From Loripinus fragilis (taxonomy: Eukaryota; Mollusca; Bivalvia; Lucinida; Lucinidae): DNA of 64,000 nucleotides. Numbering within the stretch: position 1 is the stretch's first letter; every line of letters begins with the position of its first letter. Under the pieces are notes generated by a model that saw only the letters and a list, made by a program, of their open reading frames with translations, had not been told where the DNA came from and did not search any database. Positions 32,982-45,790 of this stretch are shown here, in pieces. The DNA lies in the NCBI GenBank assembly GCA_964019695.1, contig OZ026515.1:138156549-138220548 (forward strand), given 5' to 3'. The translations under genes and the position numbers were made by a program.

Positions 32982-35457
32982 AATCATTATTTTAAGCATA
33001 TATCTGTCTAGCTCCATTCTTAACAGACTGAGAGTCTCGAAAATGGTCCAGCATTAAGAGAGTAGCCAGAACGCTAAAATTATTTACGCATATCAAAGGG
33101 AGACTACTGAAATGTGAATTTCTTCATTTGCGACCCTTTTCAAAATGGTGACTAAAAAAGGATACAATTTACCACCAGAGGGAGTGAGTTCTTCCCTTTA
33201 AGAGAAGGCCAATATCGTATGGTAAACAATTCTCCAAATTATATTATGCACGTGCGTACTGTGCGTATGACCGCTACGCCTGGAAGCACATGTGAAAACC
33301 CCAATCATTGCATAGATGTGAAGCCAGTCATCGAACATGTATGCACAGCCATACAATAGGTTGACCATCTGCCCTTTTCTACTGTTTAGTGTGTACGAGC
33401 AGTGAAAATTCTACTAAGTTAAGTGCAGATGGTGTGCATGCTTTGATGCCTGTGCGATAAGAACCAAATCTCCTGATTACATCACGGTTTACACTATTAA
33501 TCCTGAAAAAAACTTCAACAAAGGGTATCTGCTTTTGTCATCTGAAACTTTTTAGAAGCCTCTATGACAAACAGTGTGGACCCAGATCAGACTGCTCCTA
33601 TATGGATTCACACTGTTTGCTTTTATACTTAAATTAGTCAGTAATGTTGTGGGGCAATTGCAACAGACGACTTTGGTAGACGCCATTTTCAGATGCATTC
33701 ATTGTCAGCGCTCTCAGAGTAAACAGTCATACAAGCTACACTCATTTCGAATAATTACCCAGCAGCAAAACTAAATATCACCATTTTAAAGAAATATGTA
33801 TGTGTCTAGGAACCAGTTATCAAACCAATGGCAAACTCGTGCAATGTGTATGGTACCTGCAATTGCACTGCTTACGCCTCAATAATAAGACCAAATATAT
33901 GTTGTTTTGCCTTGACACACTTTTTGGTACACAATTTTATATACTTTGACGGGTGAAATTTCTGGGGGATGTCTTTTGGTGTCTTTGTTATTGCCGTTTT
34001 TTATCGTGGTAGGCAATGTAGATCAAGACAATGGCGATATGCGGCGTCTCCGGTTAAACTAAACATTTATGGGAGGCTAGGCTTAACTAGATTAATGCAC
34101 ATTAAGACACTTTACACGTGATTTGGCTTAGTATAGATAATTCAATCTGCACATCAAAGTATGCTTAGAGAATGATTGAGCATATCCCTTATGAATTAAA
34201 AGCAACTCGTAGCAATCAGAAAGTTATTTCAGTACGCTATCTCTCGCTGTACATCAAGATATTACTTTAATAGCAGGAATGTTATTCCCATTTAATTACA
34301 TACATGCACATTTACATTTCCAGAATAAGTGTACACGTAAGTTCTTGTATACCGTTTGCGCCTGTACGAAAGCTACCGAGCAAAAATAACGCACGTTCAG
34401 ACGCGTATCATGCACTTGTACCCTCTGCAAAATGCTGTAATAACTTTCATGGAAATTCCAAATTGTACCATTAAATATATACTGACGTCAAGAAAAAGCG
34501 CCTCATCTAAAAGTCAACGTGAATATCTCTTAGACTGATTAGACTAAAGTTATGAATTTTAGTGCATTAAAACAACATTGCTAAAATAATTTTTAAGGCT
34601 GAGAAAACGACCTCGGTTTGAGACAGGGGTCACCAGTTTCGTGTGACACAAGATTTTAGCCACATTTGTTTTGTTTCCAGACCCAATCCATTGACACGAA
34701 AAACGTGTTTTACCATTGTAATACCATCTCTATGTTACCAAAAATGCGTTTATAATGTTCAAACAATGTTTGTATGCGTCTGCTGAACGAGACAACTTAC
34801 CCCACCCACCTTTTCGTCATGCATTTCAGTAAAACTTTAACGTCCTGACTTTGCAAAGTGGGTGAAAATATTGTTACGAATCCTTTGCAAAAGTCTTTAG
34901 TCTTTAGCCAGCGACGATTCCTGGGGAAACGAAATCTGGCATGTGTTCCAGACGGCCGTTTTGGATGACGTTAACGTAGACTAACGACTGGCCATTGGGT
35001 GTTACAGCTCTATAATGACGTAATTTTATGTAGGCATATTCTGTGTACATTACCTTATATAGCCCCTTATCATTTTTCCCATTACTTAAATCAAAACCAG
35101 GATGTTGTCAGGTTTCATAAACGGACCTTACATTTTGTTTTTAATATGACGTTATAATTACATAAAGTTATTACTTGCAAGCACAAATGTTTGAAAAAAA
35201 AAATGATCCAAAATTTGTTCATTGTTTAGCAAAACATTAACGACACAGACTGGCTGCAAATTCAAATTGAAATCATAAGCGATTGCTGCATAATGCGGCC
35301 ATGTGTGCGATGAACCTGCATTTCAAATTAAAGTCTTTTTCCAACATCCTCCAACCTTTACTTAAAGAAGCAGTAAGTGGCTGTTCATTTTTGTAAATCA
35401 TCGCTTAGAAATCAGTGATAATGAGTGAGGCGTTTTTAGTTAACGCCAGTATATCAA

Positions 35458-35682
35458 AGGGTAAAGTCAGGTAACTTCGGACATCAGGTAAATTCGGACA
35501 TACATTTGCAAACAGTGTAAATCCAGATGAGACGGCTTCTTATCGGCTCCTTATGAGCCGTCTCATCAGGTTTTTCATTGTTTGCTTAGCTAATTTATTT
35601 TTTATTCCAATAATTAAAATATGAAACAAACAAGGTCGCTGTCCGAATTTACCTGATGTCCGAAGTTACATGATTCTACCCT
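35458..35682. mobile_element. 225-bp foldback MITE with ~35-bp ends
   Basis: Left AGGGTAAAGTCAGGTAACTT then CGGACATCAGGTAAATTCGG; right CCGAATTTACCTGATGTCCG then AAGTTACATGATTCTACCCT. A second, nested hairpin (GATGAGACGGC / GCCGTCTCATC) sits in the middle. Confidence 0.88.
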
Positions 35683-36367
35683 AGTGCATAACATGTATTT
35701 GCAATACGATGGACAATTGGAAAGTACGTAGCATGGTATTTTATCTCAGTAACCGATTAACAAACCCTTTAATGTATAGTATTATTTTAAAGAACTATCG
35801 GTCCTCTATATTAAGACAAAATTACATGTGGATGTTATATTGTGGACACGAAATATATTATTGTGATTACATGTACTGTTTGTGTACTGGAAAAGGCAAA
35901 TTTTCCATGGAATAGGTAACTTTTTACCTTTCGAATTTGTTCAGAACGTTAACAATATATCATGAAATTAGATAATTGTGTACCATTTGAAAAGCCACCA
36001 TCTGGCCAAATCATTACGCAAGTAATGATAGAGTTTTTTTTTGTTTCTAATAGCTAAATACCGATACAGCAATTGTGCCTTACGAATTCATCAATAACCT
36101 CAAAACAGTGAACGAATATTGAATTGCCATGCACTTTTGATACATCTCGATGACTTCTTCAACTGTCTTTATATATCAACAACAAAAAATGGGTGTTTGC
36201 AACTGTTTGAATGACTCCTTCATTGCGTAAGAGTTGACAGTCATTGAAAAAAGTGGGTGGGGTAACAATATATTTATTTGTCTTTTATTAGTAAATCTTC
36301 TTAGAAATATTTTCTACACATACATATAGCATCAAATCATTATCACAAACACTTTTGGTATATCTTA

Positions 36368-37410
36368 TACCCCTATTCCACACAGGCCACGAATCGCCTG
36401 GATCGCCACGAATTGATTTTTCTTTTATTCGGGGGGATTCGTGAGGTTTCATAAAAAAATCTCCAATCGTGATGTTCTACGAGTCAGTCCCGATTCAGAT
36501 ACGATGTCGTTACGAATATTCGGGGGAATCGGCTCAATTCGGCTGGAATCGCGCAAGAATTCATTACGATTAGCGAAATAACATTAGAACATGCTGCACG
36601 AAAGTTAAGGAATCAATTACGAATCAGTTAAGAATATGCCGAATGCAGCACAAATTGGGCACGAATTAACAGAAATCCGCGACGATTGGCCACGATTCTC
36701 GAGATTTTCTCACACGATAGTTATAAAATAGGCCCATACATGCTTCGGGGCATCAGTTCCAAAATGAATGTTCCTCGTAAAGCAGCAGTAGAATCGATCC
36801 TGCAACTTGAGTGTTGAAAACGCCTTCTTATACAGCTAGAAGAAAACAACTACGTTAAAGTCGAGAGGCCCTGACCAAGACTCTTTGACTTGGAAAATAT
36901 GGCTGTTTGCCATTGCCAAAATCTCCAGCCAGGAGCTACTGACTAATCCTGATTGTGCCCCGGATTCTGCCAAATCTGTTTCAACTTCTAAGACTGCTCA
37001 CATGCGCGTGACGGGGTAATTAATCTTAGGGAAAATCCTTCTACTATCTCTTCCTTGGTTTTATTGCTTGGCTTAATCTCCTGATTCCCCACGAATAAGC
37101 TAAGAGTAGCTACGAATGCCCGAAAACGTCTCCGAATCGATTACGATTCAGTTACGATGTCCAAGAATGCATTGGGAATTCGGTACGAATCACGCGCGCT
37201 TTTTCGAATCGGGAAATTCGTGGCCAAAGTTTTGAACAGTTCAAAACTTTTGAGCAGAATTCCCGATAAACCTGCGAATTGCAAGAACTCAGTACGGACT
37301 GTGCGAATCAGTTAAGATCTTCACGAACTGAGTACGATTCAGCCACGAGCCCAAATATTTGCCAATTCGTGTCGATTCGTGGGATTCGGGGCCTGTGTGG
37401 AATAGGGGTA
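36368..37410. mobile_element. TIR element A, copy 1 (long form, 1,043 bp)
   Basis: Left TACCCCTATTCCACACAGGC and right GCCTGTGTGGAATAGGGGTA are perfect inverted ends. Flanking bases are TTA on both sides; a TA target with ends CCCCTATTCC fits all three copies equally well. The body is crowded with CGAATC/GATTCG words in both orientations. No reading frame of note. Non-autonomous DNA transposon; superfamily undecided (Tc1/mariner-like by TA, PIF/Harbinger-like by TTA). Confidence 0.87.
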
Positions 37411-37416
37411 TTAAGT

Positions 37417-38006
37417 AAAGGGGTACGCGCATTTAGAGGCTATTTTGGCCCCCCTATGAGGTCAAAAAATAAAAGTTGCTCTTCACAAGTTTCTTCTTAT
37501 TGGTTTATTAGAACAATGGCCAAGGTGTAAAGGTCTGGTATTGATTTGACTTTTACGGTTGCTATGGTAACAAAAATGGCCACCAAAATAGGCTGAAAAT
37601 AGGAAAATGACCATTTTGGAGCAAATTTGAGACATGTAACAGAGGAATTAATGTAGAGCGCAAGCAAATACCAAAAATATATTTTAACACATGATGAGAA
37701 TTATCACGGCACACAATGTATTAAAAGTTGTTTTTTTTTGGTATTTGCTTGTGCTGATATCTAATTCTTAAAAAAATCGGTCTTCAAAAGCCTCAAATTT
37801 GGCCTAAAATGACAATTTCCCTATTTTAAGCCTATTTTGTCGACCATTTTGGTTACCATAGCAACCGGTAAAAGTAAAATAAATGCCAAAATTTTACACT
37901 TGGGCTATTCTTCTAACAAACCAATAAGATGAAATTGGTGCTAAGCAACTTTCAGTTTTGGTCTATAGAGGGGGCCCAAATAGCCCCTTAATGCACGTAT
38001 CCCTTT
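37417..38006. mobile_element. Foldback element B, copy 1 (590 bp)
   Basis: Ends AAAGGGGTACGCGCATTTAG and TTAATGCACGTATCCCTTT, imperfect inverted repeats. The arms remain complementary over most of the length (ATTTTGGCCCCCCTAT with AGGGGGCCCAAAT; GGCCACCAAAATAGGCTGAA with GCCTATTTTGTCGACC). Copies at 38894-39483 (nearly identical) and 55841-56423 (opposite orientation, more diverged). Confidence 0.87.
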
Positions 38007-38026
38007 ATTCCTTGTTATGCAGTTTA

Positions 38027-38887
38027 TACGCCTATTCCACACAGGCCACGAATCGCGCGAATCGCCACGATTTGATTTTTTTTCTTATTCGGGGGGGGGG
38101 GGGGGGGGGGTACTCGTGAGGTTTCATTATATTGGGCACGAATTAACAGAAATCCACGACGATTGGCCACGATTCGCGAGATTTTCTCTCACGATAGTTA
38201 TAAAATAGGCCCATACATGCTTCGGGGCATCAGTTCCAAAATGAATGTTCCTCGTAAAGCAGCAGTAGAATCGATCCTGCAACTTGAGTGTTGAAAACGC
38301 CTTCTTATACAGCTAGAAGAAAACAACTACGTTAAAGTCGAGAGGCCCTGACCAAGACTCTTTGACTTGGAAAATATGGCTGTTCGCCATTGCCAAAATC
38401 TCCAGCCAGGAGCTACTGACTAATCCTGATTGTGCCCCGGATTCTGCCAAATCTGTTTCAACTTCTAAGACTGCTCACATGCGCGTGACGGGGTAATTAA
38501 TCTTAGGGAAAATCCTTCTACTATCTCTTCCTTGGTTTTATTGCTTGGCTTAATCTCCTGATTCCCCACGAATAAGCTAAGAGTAGCTACGAATGCCCGA
38601 AAACGTCTCCGAATCGATTACGATTCAGTTACGATGTCCAAGAATGCATTGGGAATTCGGTACGAATCACGCGCGATTTTTCGAATCGGGAAATTCGTGG
38701 CCAAAGTTTTGAACAGTTCAAAACTTTTGAGCAGAATTCCCGATAAACCTGCGAATTGCAAGAACTCAGTACGGACTGTGCGAATCAGTTAAGATCTTCA
38801 CGAACTGAGTACGATTCAGCCACGAGCCCAAATATTTGCCAATTCGTGTCAATTCGTGGGATTCGGGGCCTGTGTGGAATAGGGGTA
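38027..38887. mobile_element. TIR element A, copy 2 (short form; A3/A1 recombinant)
   Basis: Same ends as copy 1 but lacking about 170 bp of the left part, as copy 3 does. Up to about 38180 it carries the variants of copy 3 (CCACGACG, ATTCGCGAG, TTTTCTCTCACG); from about 38182 it carries those of copy 1 (AGTTATAAAATAGGCCC, GCTTCGGGGCATC) and is almost identical to it through the right end. A G run of about 20 lies at 38090-38110. Confidence 0.85.
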
Positions 38888-38893
38888 TTAAGT

Positions 38894-39483
38894 AAAGGGG
38901 TACGTGCATTTAGAGGCTATTTTGGCCCCCCTATGAGGTCAAAAAATAAAAGTTGCTCTTCACAAGTTTCTTCTTATTGGTTTATTAGAACAATGGCCAA
39001 GGTGTAAAGGTCTGGTATTGATTTGACTTTTACGGTTGCTATGGTAACAAAAATGGCCACCAAAATAGGCTGAAAATAGGAAAATGACCATTTTGGAGCA
39101 AATTTGAGACATGTAACAGAGGAATTAATGTAGAGCGCAAGCAAATACCAAAAATATATTTTAACACATGATGAGAATTATCACGGCACACAATGTATTA
39201 AAAGTTTTTTTTTTTTGGTATTTGCTTGTGCTGATATCTAATTCTTAAAAAAATCGGTCTTCAAAAGCCTCAAATTTGGCCTAAAATGACAATTTCCCTA
39301 TTTTAAGCCTATTTTGTCGACCATTTTGGTTACCATAGCAACCGGTAAAAGTAAAATAAATGCCAAAATTTTACACTTGGGCTATTCTTCTAACAAACCA
39401 ATAAGATGAAATTGGTGCTAAGCAACTTTCAGTTTTGGTCTATAGAGGGGGCCCAAATAGCCCCTTAATGCACGTATCCCTTT
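38894..39483. mobile_element. Foldback element B, copy 2 (590 bp)
   Basis: Differs from copy 1 at only a few positions (for example ACGTGC for ACGCGC near the left end and a T-run length change). The A-B repeat period is 1,477 bp. Confidence 0.87.
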
Positions 39484-39503
39484 ATTCCTTGTTATGCAGT
39501 TTA

Positions 39504-40356
39504 TACGCCTATTCCACACAGGCCACGAATCGCGCGAATCGCCACGATTTGATTTTTTTTCTTATTCGGGGGGGGGGGGGTACTCGTGAGGTTTCATTAT
39601 ATTGGGCACGAATTAACAGAAATCCACGACGATTGGCCACGATTCGCGAGATTTTCTCTCACGATATGTATAAAAAAGGCCCATACATGCTTGGGGCATC
39701 AGTTCCAAAATGAATGTTCCTCGTAAAGCAGTAGTAGAATTGATCCTGCAACTTGAGTGTTAAAAACGGCTTCTTATATAGCTAGAAGAAAACAGCTACG
39801 TTAAAGTCGAGAGGCCCTGACCCGGACTCTTTGACTTGGAAGAATATGGCAGTTCGCCATTGCCAAAATCACCAGCCAGGAGCTACTGACTGATCCTGAT
39901 TGTGCTCCAGATTCTGCCAAATCTGTTTTAACCCCTAGGACTGCTCACATGCGCGTGACTGGGTAATTAATCTTAGGGAAAATCCTTCTACTATCTCTTC
40001 CTTGGTTTTTTTCTTGGCTTAATCTCCCGATTCCCCACGAATGCGCTAAGAGTAGCTACGAATGCTCCAAAACGCCTCCGAATCGATTACGATTCAGTTA
40101 CGATGTCCAAGAATGATTTAGGAATTTGGTACGAATTATGCACGATTTTTCGAATCGGGGAATTCGTGGCCAAAGTTTTGAACAGCTCAAAACTTTTGAG
40201 CAGAATTCCCGATAGATCTACGAATTGCAAGAACTCACTACGGACTGTGCGAATCAGTTAAGATCTTCACGAACTGAGTACGATTCAGCCACGAACCCAA
40301 ATATTTGTCAATTCGTGTCAATTTGTGGGATTCGGGGCCTGTGTGGAATAGGGGTA
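39504..40356. mobile_element. TIR element A, copy 3 (short form, most diverged)
   Basis: Short form with the same ~170-bp deletion as copy 2, but with scattered substitutions throughout the right two thirds (for example AATGATTTAGGAATTTGG where copies 1 and 2 have AATGCATTGGGAATTCGG). It ends GGAATAGGGGTA followed by CAAA, so the TTA seen at the other junctions is missing here. Confidence 0.85.
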
Positions 40357-41647
40357 CAAAATTGAAATTGTGCATTACAGGTGGTAGGGGGTAGTAATAA
40401 AGAACTTACTATCTTTATATACGGTGAAATTTGTTCAAATTTAGCACAGATTCAGCTTATGTACTAATGATTATGATATACAAGTTTCACAGATATCTAT
40501 GTTTTTTTGTTTTCCTTTAATATTTGAATATGTAGTGATCAAACTTTAAAAAATGGAATAATTCTGGCTATTCTTTTAAATGTAAAAGTTGGTCAGTAAA
40601 TATGTTATGGCTAGATTCACATCAATCAACCATTCCTTTATTTCAAATAAACCTAAGCTGTTCTGATGCAAAACTTCAACATATTCCATAATCATCAGCT
40701 ACAGTATCATAGATCTGGTTATCTCTTACTTCAACCCTGAGGATTTTTGGAGAAAATTGGCGTATAATACACGTCTTTGAAGAGCCAGAGCTCATATACT
40801 AAACGGTGACATTAATGTTTTATTGTTTTATATCAGTATTAATAAAAATAAAACAGCAAATAACCGACAATGAAGAAAATCTATTTTTTGAAAAAAATGC
40901 CCAGGTGTTTGTAGTGACCTTAAGCTAATGGTCTCCAGTTGTCTTTGTGTTTGGCTTTTCTTTTAATTATATCATAGTTAATCATTTACCGATTCTCTGA
41001 TTAGCAATTCAAGTATTTCCAACAGTAAAATTTAATTCAATACGACAATGTTCTATATACCATTTGAATTATGTTACTTAAACATGTACACACTCTTGGT
41101 GACATGATTTACCTATTATACACGATATTTCAGGGGAAAATACTACGTCGCAGATCACGTACAGAGCAATAGTTCTATACTTAGTCGTTGTATGCTGATC
41201 ATACTGTGTCAGGCAATTGGCTATGACGTATTATGCAACTTTAATGTCATCTGTCAACTTAGAACTTTTGCATACATAGGATGTAGTCAAAGTTACTGTT
41301 GCTGAGCAATTGCAGTCTATTACTCAATACCCCTTTGCGTATTTATGAAAAAGTGATCAAAAATAGAGAATCGTTCTCGTACATAAGCCAGTACGTGGGA
41401 TTGTGATACATATCGCATCAGCGAGACTAATACATGTAGAGTATGGAATAGAAATAGATAAATATTAATTGTAAAACAAAAATGTAACTTTACACCAAAA
41501 ATGGTAGCAGCTGAACTGAACTGCCACTGAATCTGGTGTAACTTTTCAACTGTTTTAAGAGATATGTTCTGTTTGACTGAATTGATCCACAGAATAACTA
41601 TATCTATAATAGTTAGAAAAGTTTTAAAATTATCACTGGATAAATGA

Positions 41648-41875
41648 ACCGTGACATTTGATTTCCAGCAATCTGGCATTTTAACATGTGTAGACTAAGA
41701 CTAGCCTGTGCAGAATCCTTTTAGGCTCAAAAACTTCAAATGATGTTCAGTCAGTAGCTTAACAGTCAAAGAATAATCAAGCGACTAGCAAAGGCTCTGA
41801 TCAGACTGCGCGTATGCGCAGGCTGAAATGAGACTTTGCTAGTCGCACATACCACATTGTTAGCCTCAAATTGTT
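41648..41875 (-). mobile_element. Foldback MITE, family C, copy 4 (reverse)
   Basis: Reads in reverse complement: GCGACTAGCAAAG on the plus strand mirrors CTTTGCTAGTCGC of the other copies, with AGGCTCTGATCAGACTGCGC and GATGTTCAGTCAGTAGCTTA also inverted. Confidence 0.75.
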
Positions 41876-42405
41876 TCCGTAGACAAATTAGTGTATCTTT
41901 CCCCTCAAGTGACGGCAGCTCAGCTTCCACCTCTTTCGGTGTAATAGAACTTATTTTTACAGTGTGGCAGTATGCTCAAACCACATCTAATCCCACTGCA
42001 TAACTGCGTGTGCAACTTTATTTAAGCACAGGCGATAATTACCAACGAATTTTCGTTGTCTAGTTATAATTGCATATGATATCTGTTGATTCAATTAGCC
42101 TACATGTTTTTTTTTATTTGTTTGGTATGTATGCGAACGCTTGTGCTAGTCTATAAGGCACAAGGGATTCCCAGGTATTTTATTCCTAAGCGAAAAAACA
42201 AGCACATATGGATCAAGCTAATATTCCATATCATTTCATGAAGAGAAAGAGCAATCAGGAAGATACTGCTTAAACACGATTTTAAATAGCAAGAGGGATA
42301 TATCAAAAGTACGGTGAATAAATATGTATCTTTAAGCGGACAAACATATGGACGGCTGGTATGGTATAGGCCTTAATCTCTTTATTACGAGTATGCATTG
42401 ATAGA

Positions 42406-42538
42406 CCTGAGGCGAGTTCAACTATGCGAGAGCTCGCCGAGCGCTCGTTGATTGGTACCTATCTTTATTCGTAATGTGTAAAGCCTGGCATCAGTAAAAC
42501 GAGCGCCCGAGAGCGCTCGCATTATTGAACTCGCCACG
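42406..42538. mobile_element. Foldback element, family D, copy 3
   Basis: Nearly the same as copy 2 over its length, with CCTGAGGCGAGTTCAACTAT at the left and ATTATTGAACTCGCC at the right. Confidence 0.8.
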
Positions 42539-43644
42539 GGTCTCACAATCACTAAGTAAATTAAAAAAGAATAACGTCAATATTTTCAACATCAATGTAT
42601 GCACATTGCTTGCGAGAGACTTACTGCTGTTACCAGCATGAGCTGTAAACTATATAAAGAGCACAATAGCCGGCCCCGACATAAATGTACTTAAGCTTCT
42701 CATCTCAAGTTTTGTATTTAAAGGCACATGCTTTAATAGACAGGAATGGGCTATAAAAGGCAAAGTTAGCCATCCATCCTGACAGCAAATAGCCTAGGGA
42801 CAGTATCATCCCGCCAAAATTTCGCTGGCGGGCTAATAGCGGCCCGCTTTTAGATGTTTACTGGAAATAAATCCAAACACCGACAAAACAGTTTACATCT
42901 TCACGAGTTCCTGTAGTTTATATCTAGTTTCATTTGTTGCTGCTTTTCTATTGAATTAATTCCTTTGCAATGATTGACATCTCTAGTCAGCTCTGTGACA
43001 ATGCTGCTTATCAACTAGATCAGGAAGTTAGTTGTGTTATCTTATACTCAAATAAAGACTTTATGCATCTTAATAAGAATTGCATATCATCATATATTCA
43101 AAATGGCAGCGATGACATGCTGTATGGAAGCCTTATCATTTTAAAATAACTTTCTTATTTCTTAACCGATTTTGATCAAGTTTGCACTAAAATTGTAAAA
43201 TGGCCTGTTTTTCACATTTACTTTTGATGTGCATTTGACTTTAAGGTTCAGACTTAACACATGGCACACAATAAAAATAGATGCAAACTAATGGCGGCTG
43301 AAATGCTACTGACCTTGGTGTAACACTTCAGCAGTTTTAAAAGCTACGCTCGATAGACGATAGAATAACTACAACAAAACAGGTAGAAAAATTATCATTG
43401 GAGAAATTTTAGCCAAAGATGCTTTAGTAGGACAGTTAGTGTATTTTTACACTCAGTCTGTATTATAGCACAACTTGGCTGCGTCATATGTCCTTTTTAG
43501 CATAATTATGCAATATAGTCCGGTGGAAAACCAGAATGACCTGGAACTTGATTTTAAAGTTTTTTTCTTTGCTGATTCTTGTTGTTCAGACATTGTACTT
43601 GATGAATCCAACTGATGCCACTCTGGCATCATTGAGCGTTTTGA

Positions 43645-44170
43645 AATATTAAAGATGGCGTCCAAGATGGCCGTCAGGTAGGCTCCTAAGATGTATATGA
43701 CTAACATACTCGATAAAGAGCATTTTAATTTTGCATTTTTATGGATGTTTAGAGGCTAAATGATACAAACAATTAAAATGGAACATTGTATTGATTTAGA
43801 AGGTAGAAATATTAAAGATGGCGTCCAAAATGGCCGTCAGTTAGGCTCTGAAGACCTATTTGACTAACATACTCAATAAATATCATTTTAATTTTGATTT
43901 TTTATGGATGTTAGAGGTTATTTAATGATGCAAACGATTAAAATGATAAATATTTTTGATTTCCAGAGTTGAAATATGAAAAATGGTGTCCAAGATGGCC
44001 GCCAATAATGCTCTATAGACCTATCTGACAAATAAACTCGATAAAAAGCATTTAATTTTCATGGCTATTTAGAGGCTGAATGATTTAAACGATTAAAATG
44101 GAAAATTGGTTTGGTTCAGAAGGTTCAAATATTTAAGATGGTGTCCAGGATGGCCGCCATTTTAAAGCAA
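43645..44170. repeat. ~165-bp tandem repeat, about three copies
   Basis: Each unit begins GAAATATTAAAGATGGCGTC, continues AAGATGGCCG(T/C)CA, GACTAACATACTC(A/G)ATAAA, TTTATGGATGTT(T)AGAGG and ends ACGATTAAAATGG. A further degraded GATG(A/G)TGTCCAAGATG start is at 44285. Confidence 0.85.
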
Positions 44171-45379
44171 AATTCAACCTGATCACAGTTAATAACTATT
44201 TTTCGATAGTTTTCAACAGTGGTTGTATTTGAAGAATTTGACTGGCATATTGTTGTTGTTTTCTGCGTTTTGAAATATTTAAGATGATGTCCAAGATGAC
44301 AGCAATAACAGAGTGGGGAATCACATGGTTTTTACTATGATACACTGCACGGTAATATAACACTCATATTTTTCGTAATGTTATTTTTTGTTTTTGTTTT
44401 CAAATTGGTAATTGTATTCATCAATCCATACACCACTTTCCAGACCACCTTTGGCTAGATCGTATAATACCATAATATCATAGTTCCTACTTTGGGAAAA
44501 CACTCTGTCCAAAAGTTGAAGAGATAAATGCCAGGGTATACTGAAGGGACGATATAACTAAAAACGGTGTGGTTGGGTATGAGCATAGGGACATAGCTGC
44601 AGGTCTGAGGCAAGTGTTTTAGATATACCTGCTGATTCAGCCCGGAAAACTACAGATGTGCTTGCAAGTCAGTTGCAACTGATTCAAACATATATGCTGG
44701 TGAGACGCATGCTGGTAGAGTGCAATTGTAACCAACATCCCTGCTGTTTAATAGCAGAGTTTAAAGAGACCTGAGTGCTGCAGCAGGCCTGCTAGTCTCG
44801 TGAAGTTGTTACAAAAAAACCCGCTTGGTTTCAGAAATGTGCGTTGGTCCTGTGCCACATAATCAAACATGCGTTATGTTAAATACGTCTGCTGACCCTG
44901 TGGCAATGATGACTGGGCCGATGGTCTAGTGCAAGTAGAACAGACATGCACACTGGCCGGGTGCAACTTGAACAGACATGCATGCTGCTCCAGTGCAACA
45001 GTAAGGATGTGATGGGTAGGTGGCAATACATGGCTGCCGTTTGGTAAAACTTCAACTGATATGCCTTGGTACCATTCAATCAGACATACATCCAGGTCCA
45101 TTGTAAATCAAAGAGAAAACCTACTAGACTGATGCCCGTCCATCATACATGTCAAATAACAGTGTTAAACTTTATAAGGCGTCAAGTGCTACTCCAGAGA
45201 GTTACAACGCTGTTGCAGCTGCAACATATATGCCTGCTGGCCAAGGGTATTTACTGCAACAAACACCACAGCTGCTGTTCAAATATGCCCACTGGTTAAG
45301 TGCTTTTGCAAGATGGATGCTTGCTGGTTCTTTGCCACTTAATCCTGCATGGTAGCTGGTGTTGTGTTTCTCTATCTGC

Positions 45380-45790
45380 CATACCTGTTGGTATGGTGTC
45401 TCACTATAAGCGTGCCTGCTGGTATGATGCCTCACTATTGGCCATACCTTCTGATGTGATGCCTCAATATTAGCCCTGCTGTGGTGCCTCAGTATAGGCC
45501 ATGGCTTCTGGTGTGGTGCCCCACTACAGGCAATGCCTTCTGGTGTGGTGCCTCACTATCAGACATGCCTGCTGGTGTGTTATCTCATTATAGGTCATGC
45601 TTTCTCGAGTGGTGCCTCATTATCAATTATGCCTATTGGTGTGTTGCCTCACTACAGGCCATGCGTTCTATAGTGCCTCATCATCAACCATGCCTGTGGG
45701 TGTAGTTCCTCACTATAGACCATGCCTGTTGGCGTGGTACCTCACTATATGCCAAGCCTTCTGGTCAAATGCCTCTGCAAGCAACATTTT
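45380..45790. repeat. 32-bp minisatellite, about twelve diverged copies
   Basis: The consensus is near GCCTGCTGGTGTGGTGCCTC plus ACTATAGGCCAT. Degraded relatives (GACATGCATGCTGG...AGTGCAAC) spread through 44600-46030. Confidence 0.85.

Larger units (their letters stand above)
28512..35457. other. Region upstream of the channel gene
   Basis: No exon could be identified. It should contain the promoter and any non-coding first exon of the channel, but I see no convincing TATA box or CpG-rich block. Contents recognised: the inverted repeat pair E1/E2, a hairpin at 31581-31617, a MITE relative (31245-31455), E4 (32165-32495) and family C copy 3. The interval 33000-35450 shows nothing. Confidence 0.5.
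40357..43515. other. Intergenic stretch
   Basis: No gene recognised. Contains a reverse family C copy (41648-41875), family D copy 3 (42406-42538) and two relatives of another dispersed repeat (41455-41640; 43270-43420, sharing TTGGTGTAAC...CAGTTTTAA and AGAATAACTA). The rest is plain AT-rich DNA. Confidence 0.5.

Noticed and set aside
37279..37530. Two identical 83-codon open frames (37279-37530 and 38756-39007)
   Set aside because: Identity comes from the A-B tandem duplication. The frame crosses from element A into element B and has no domain.
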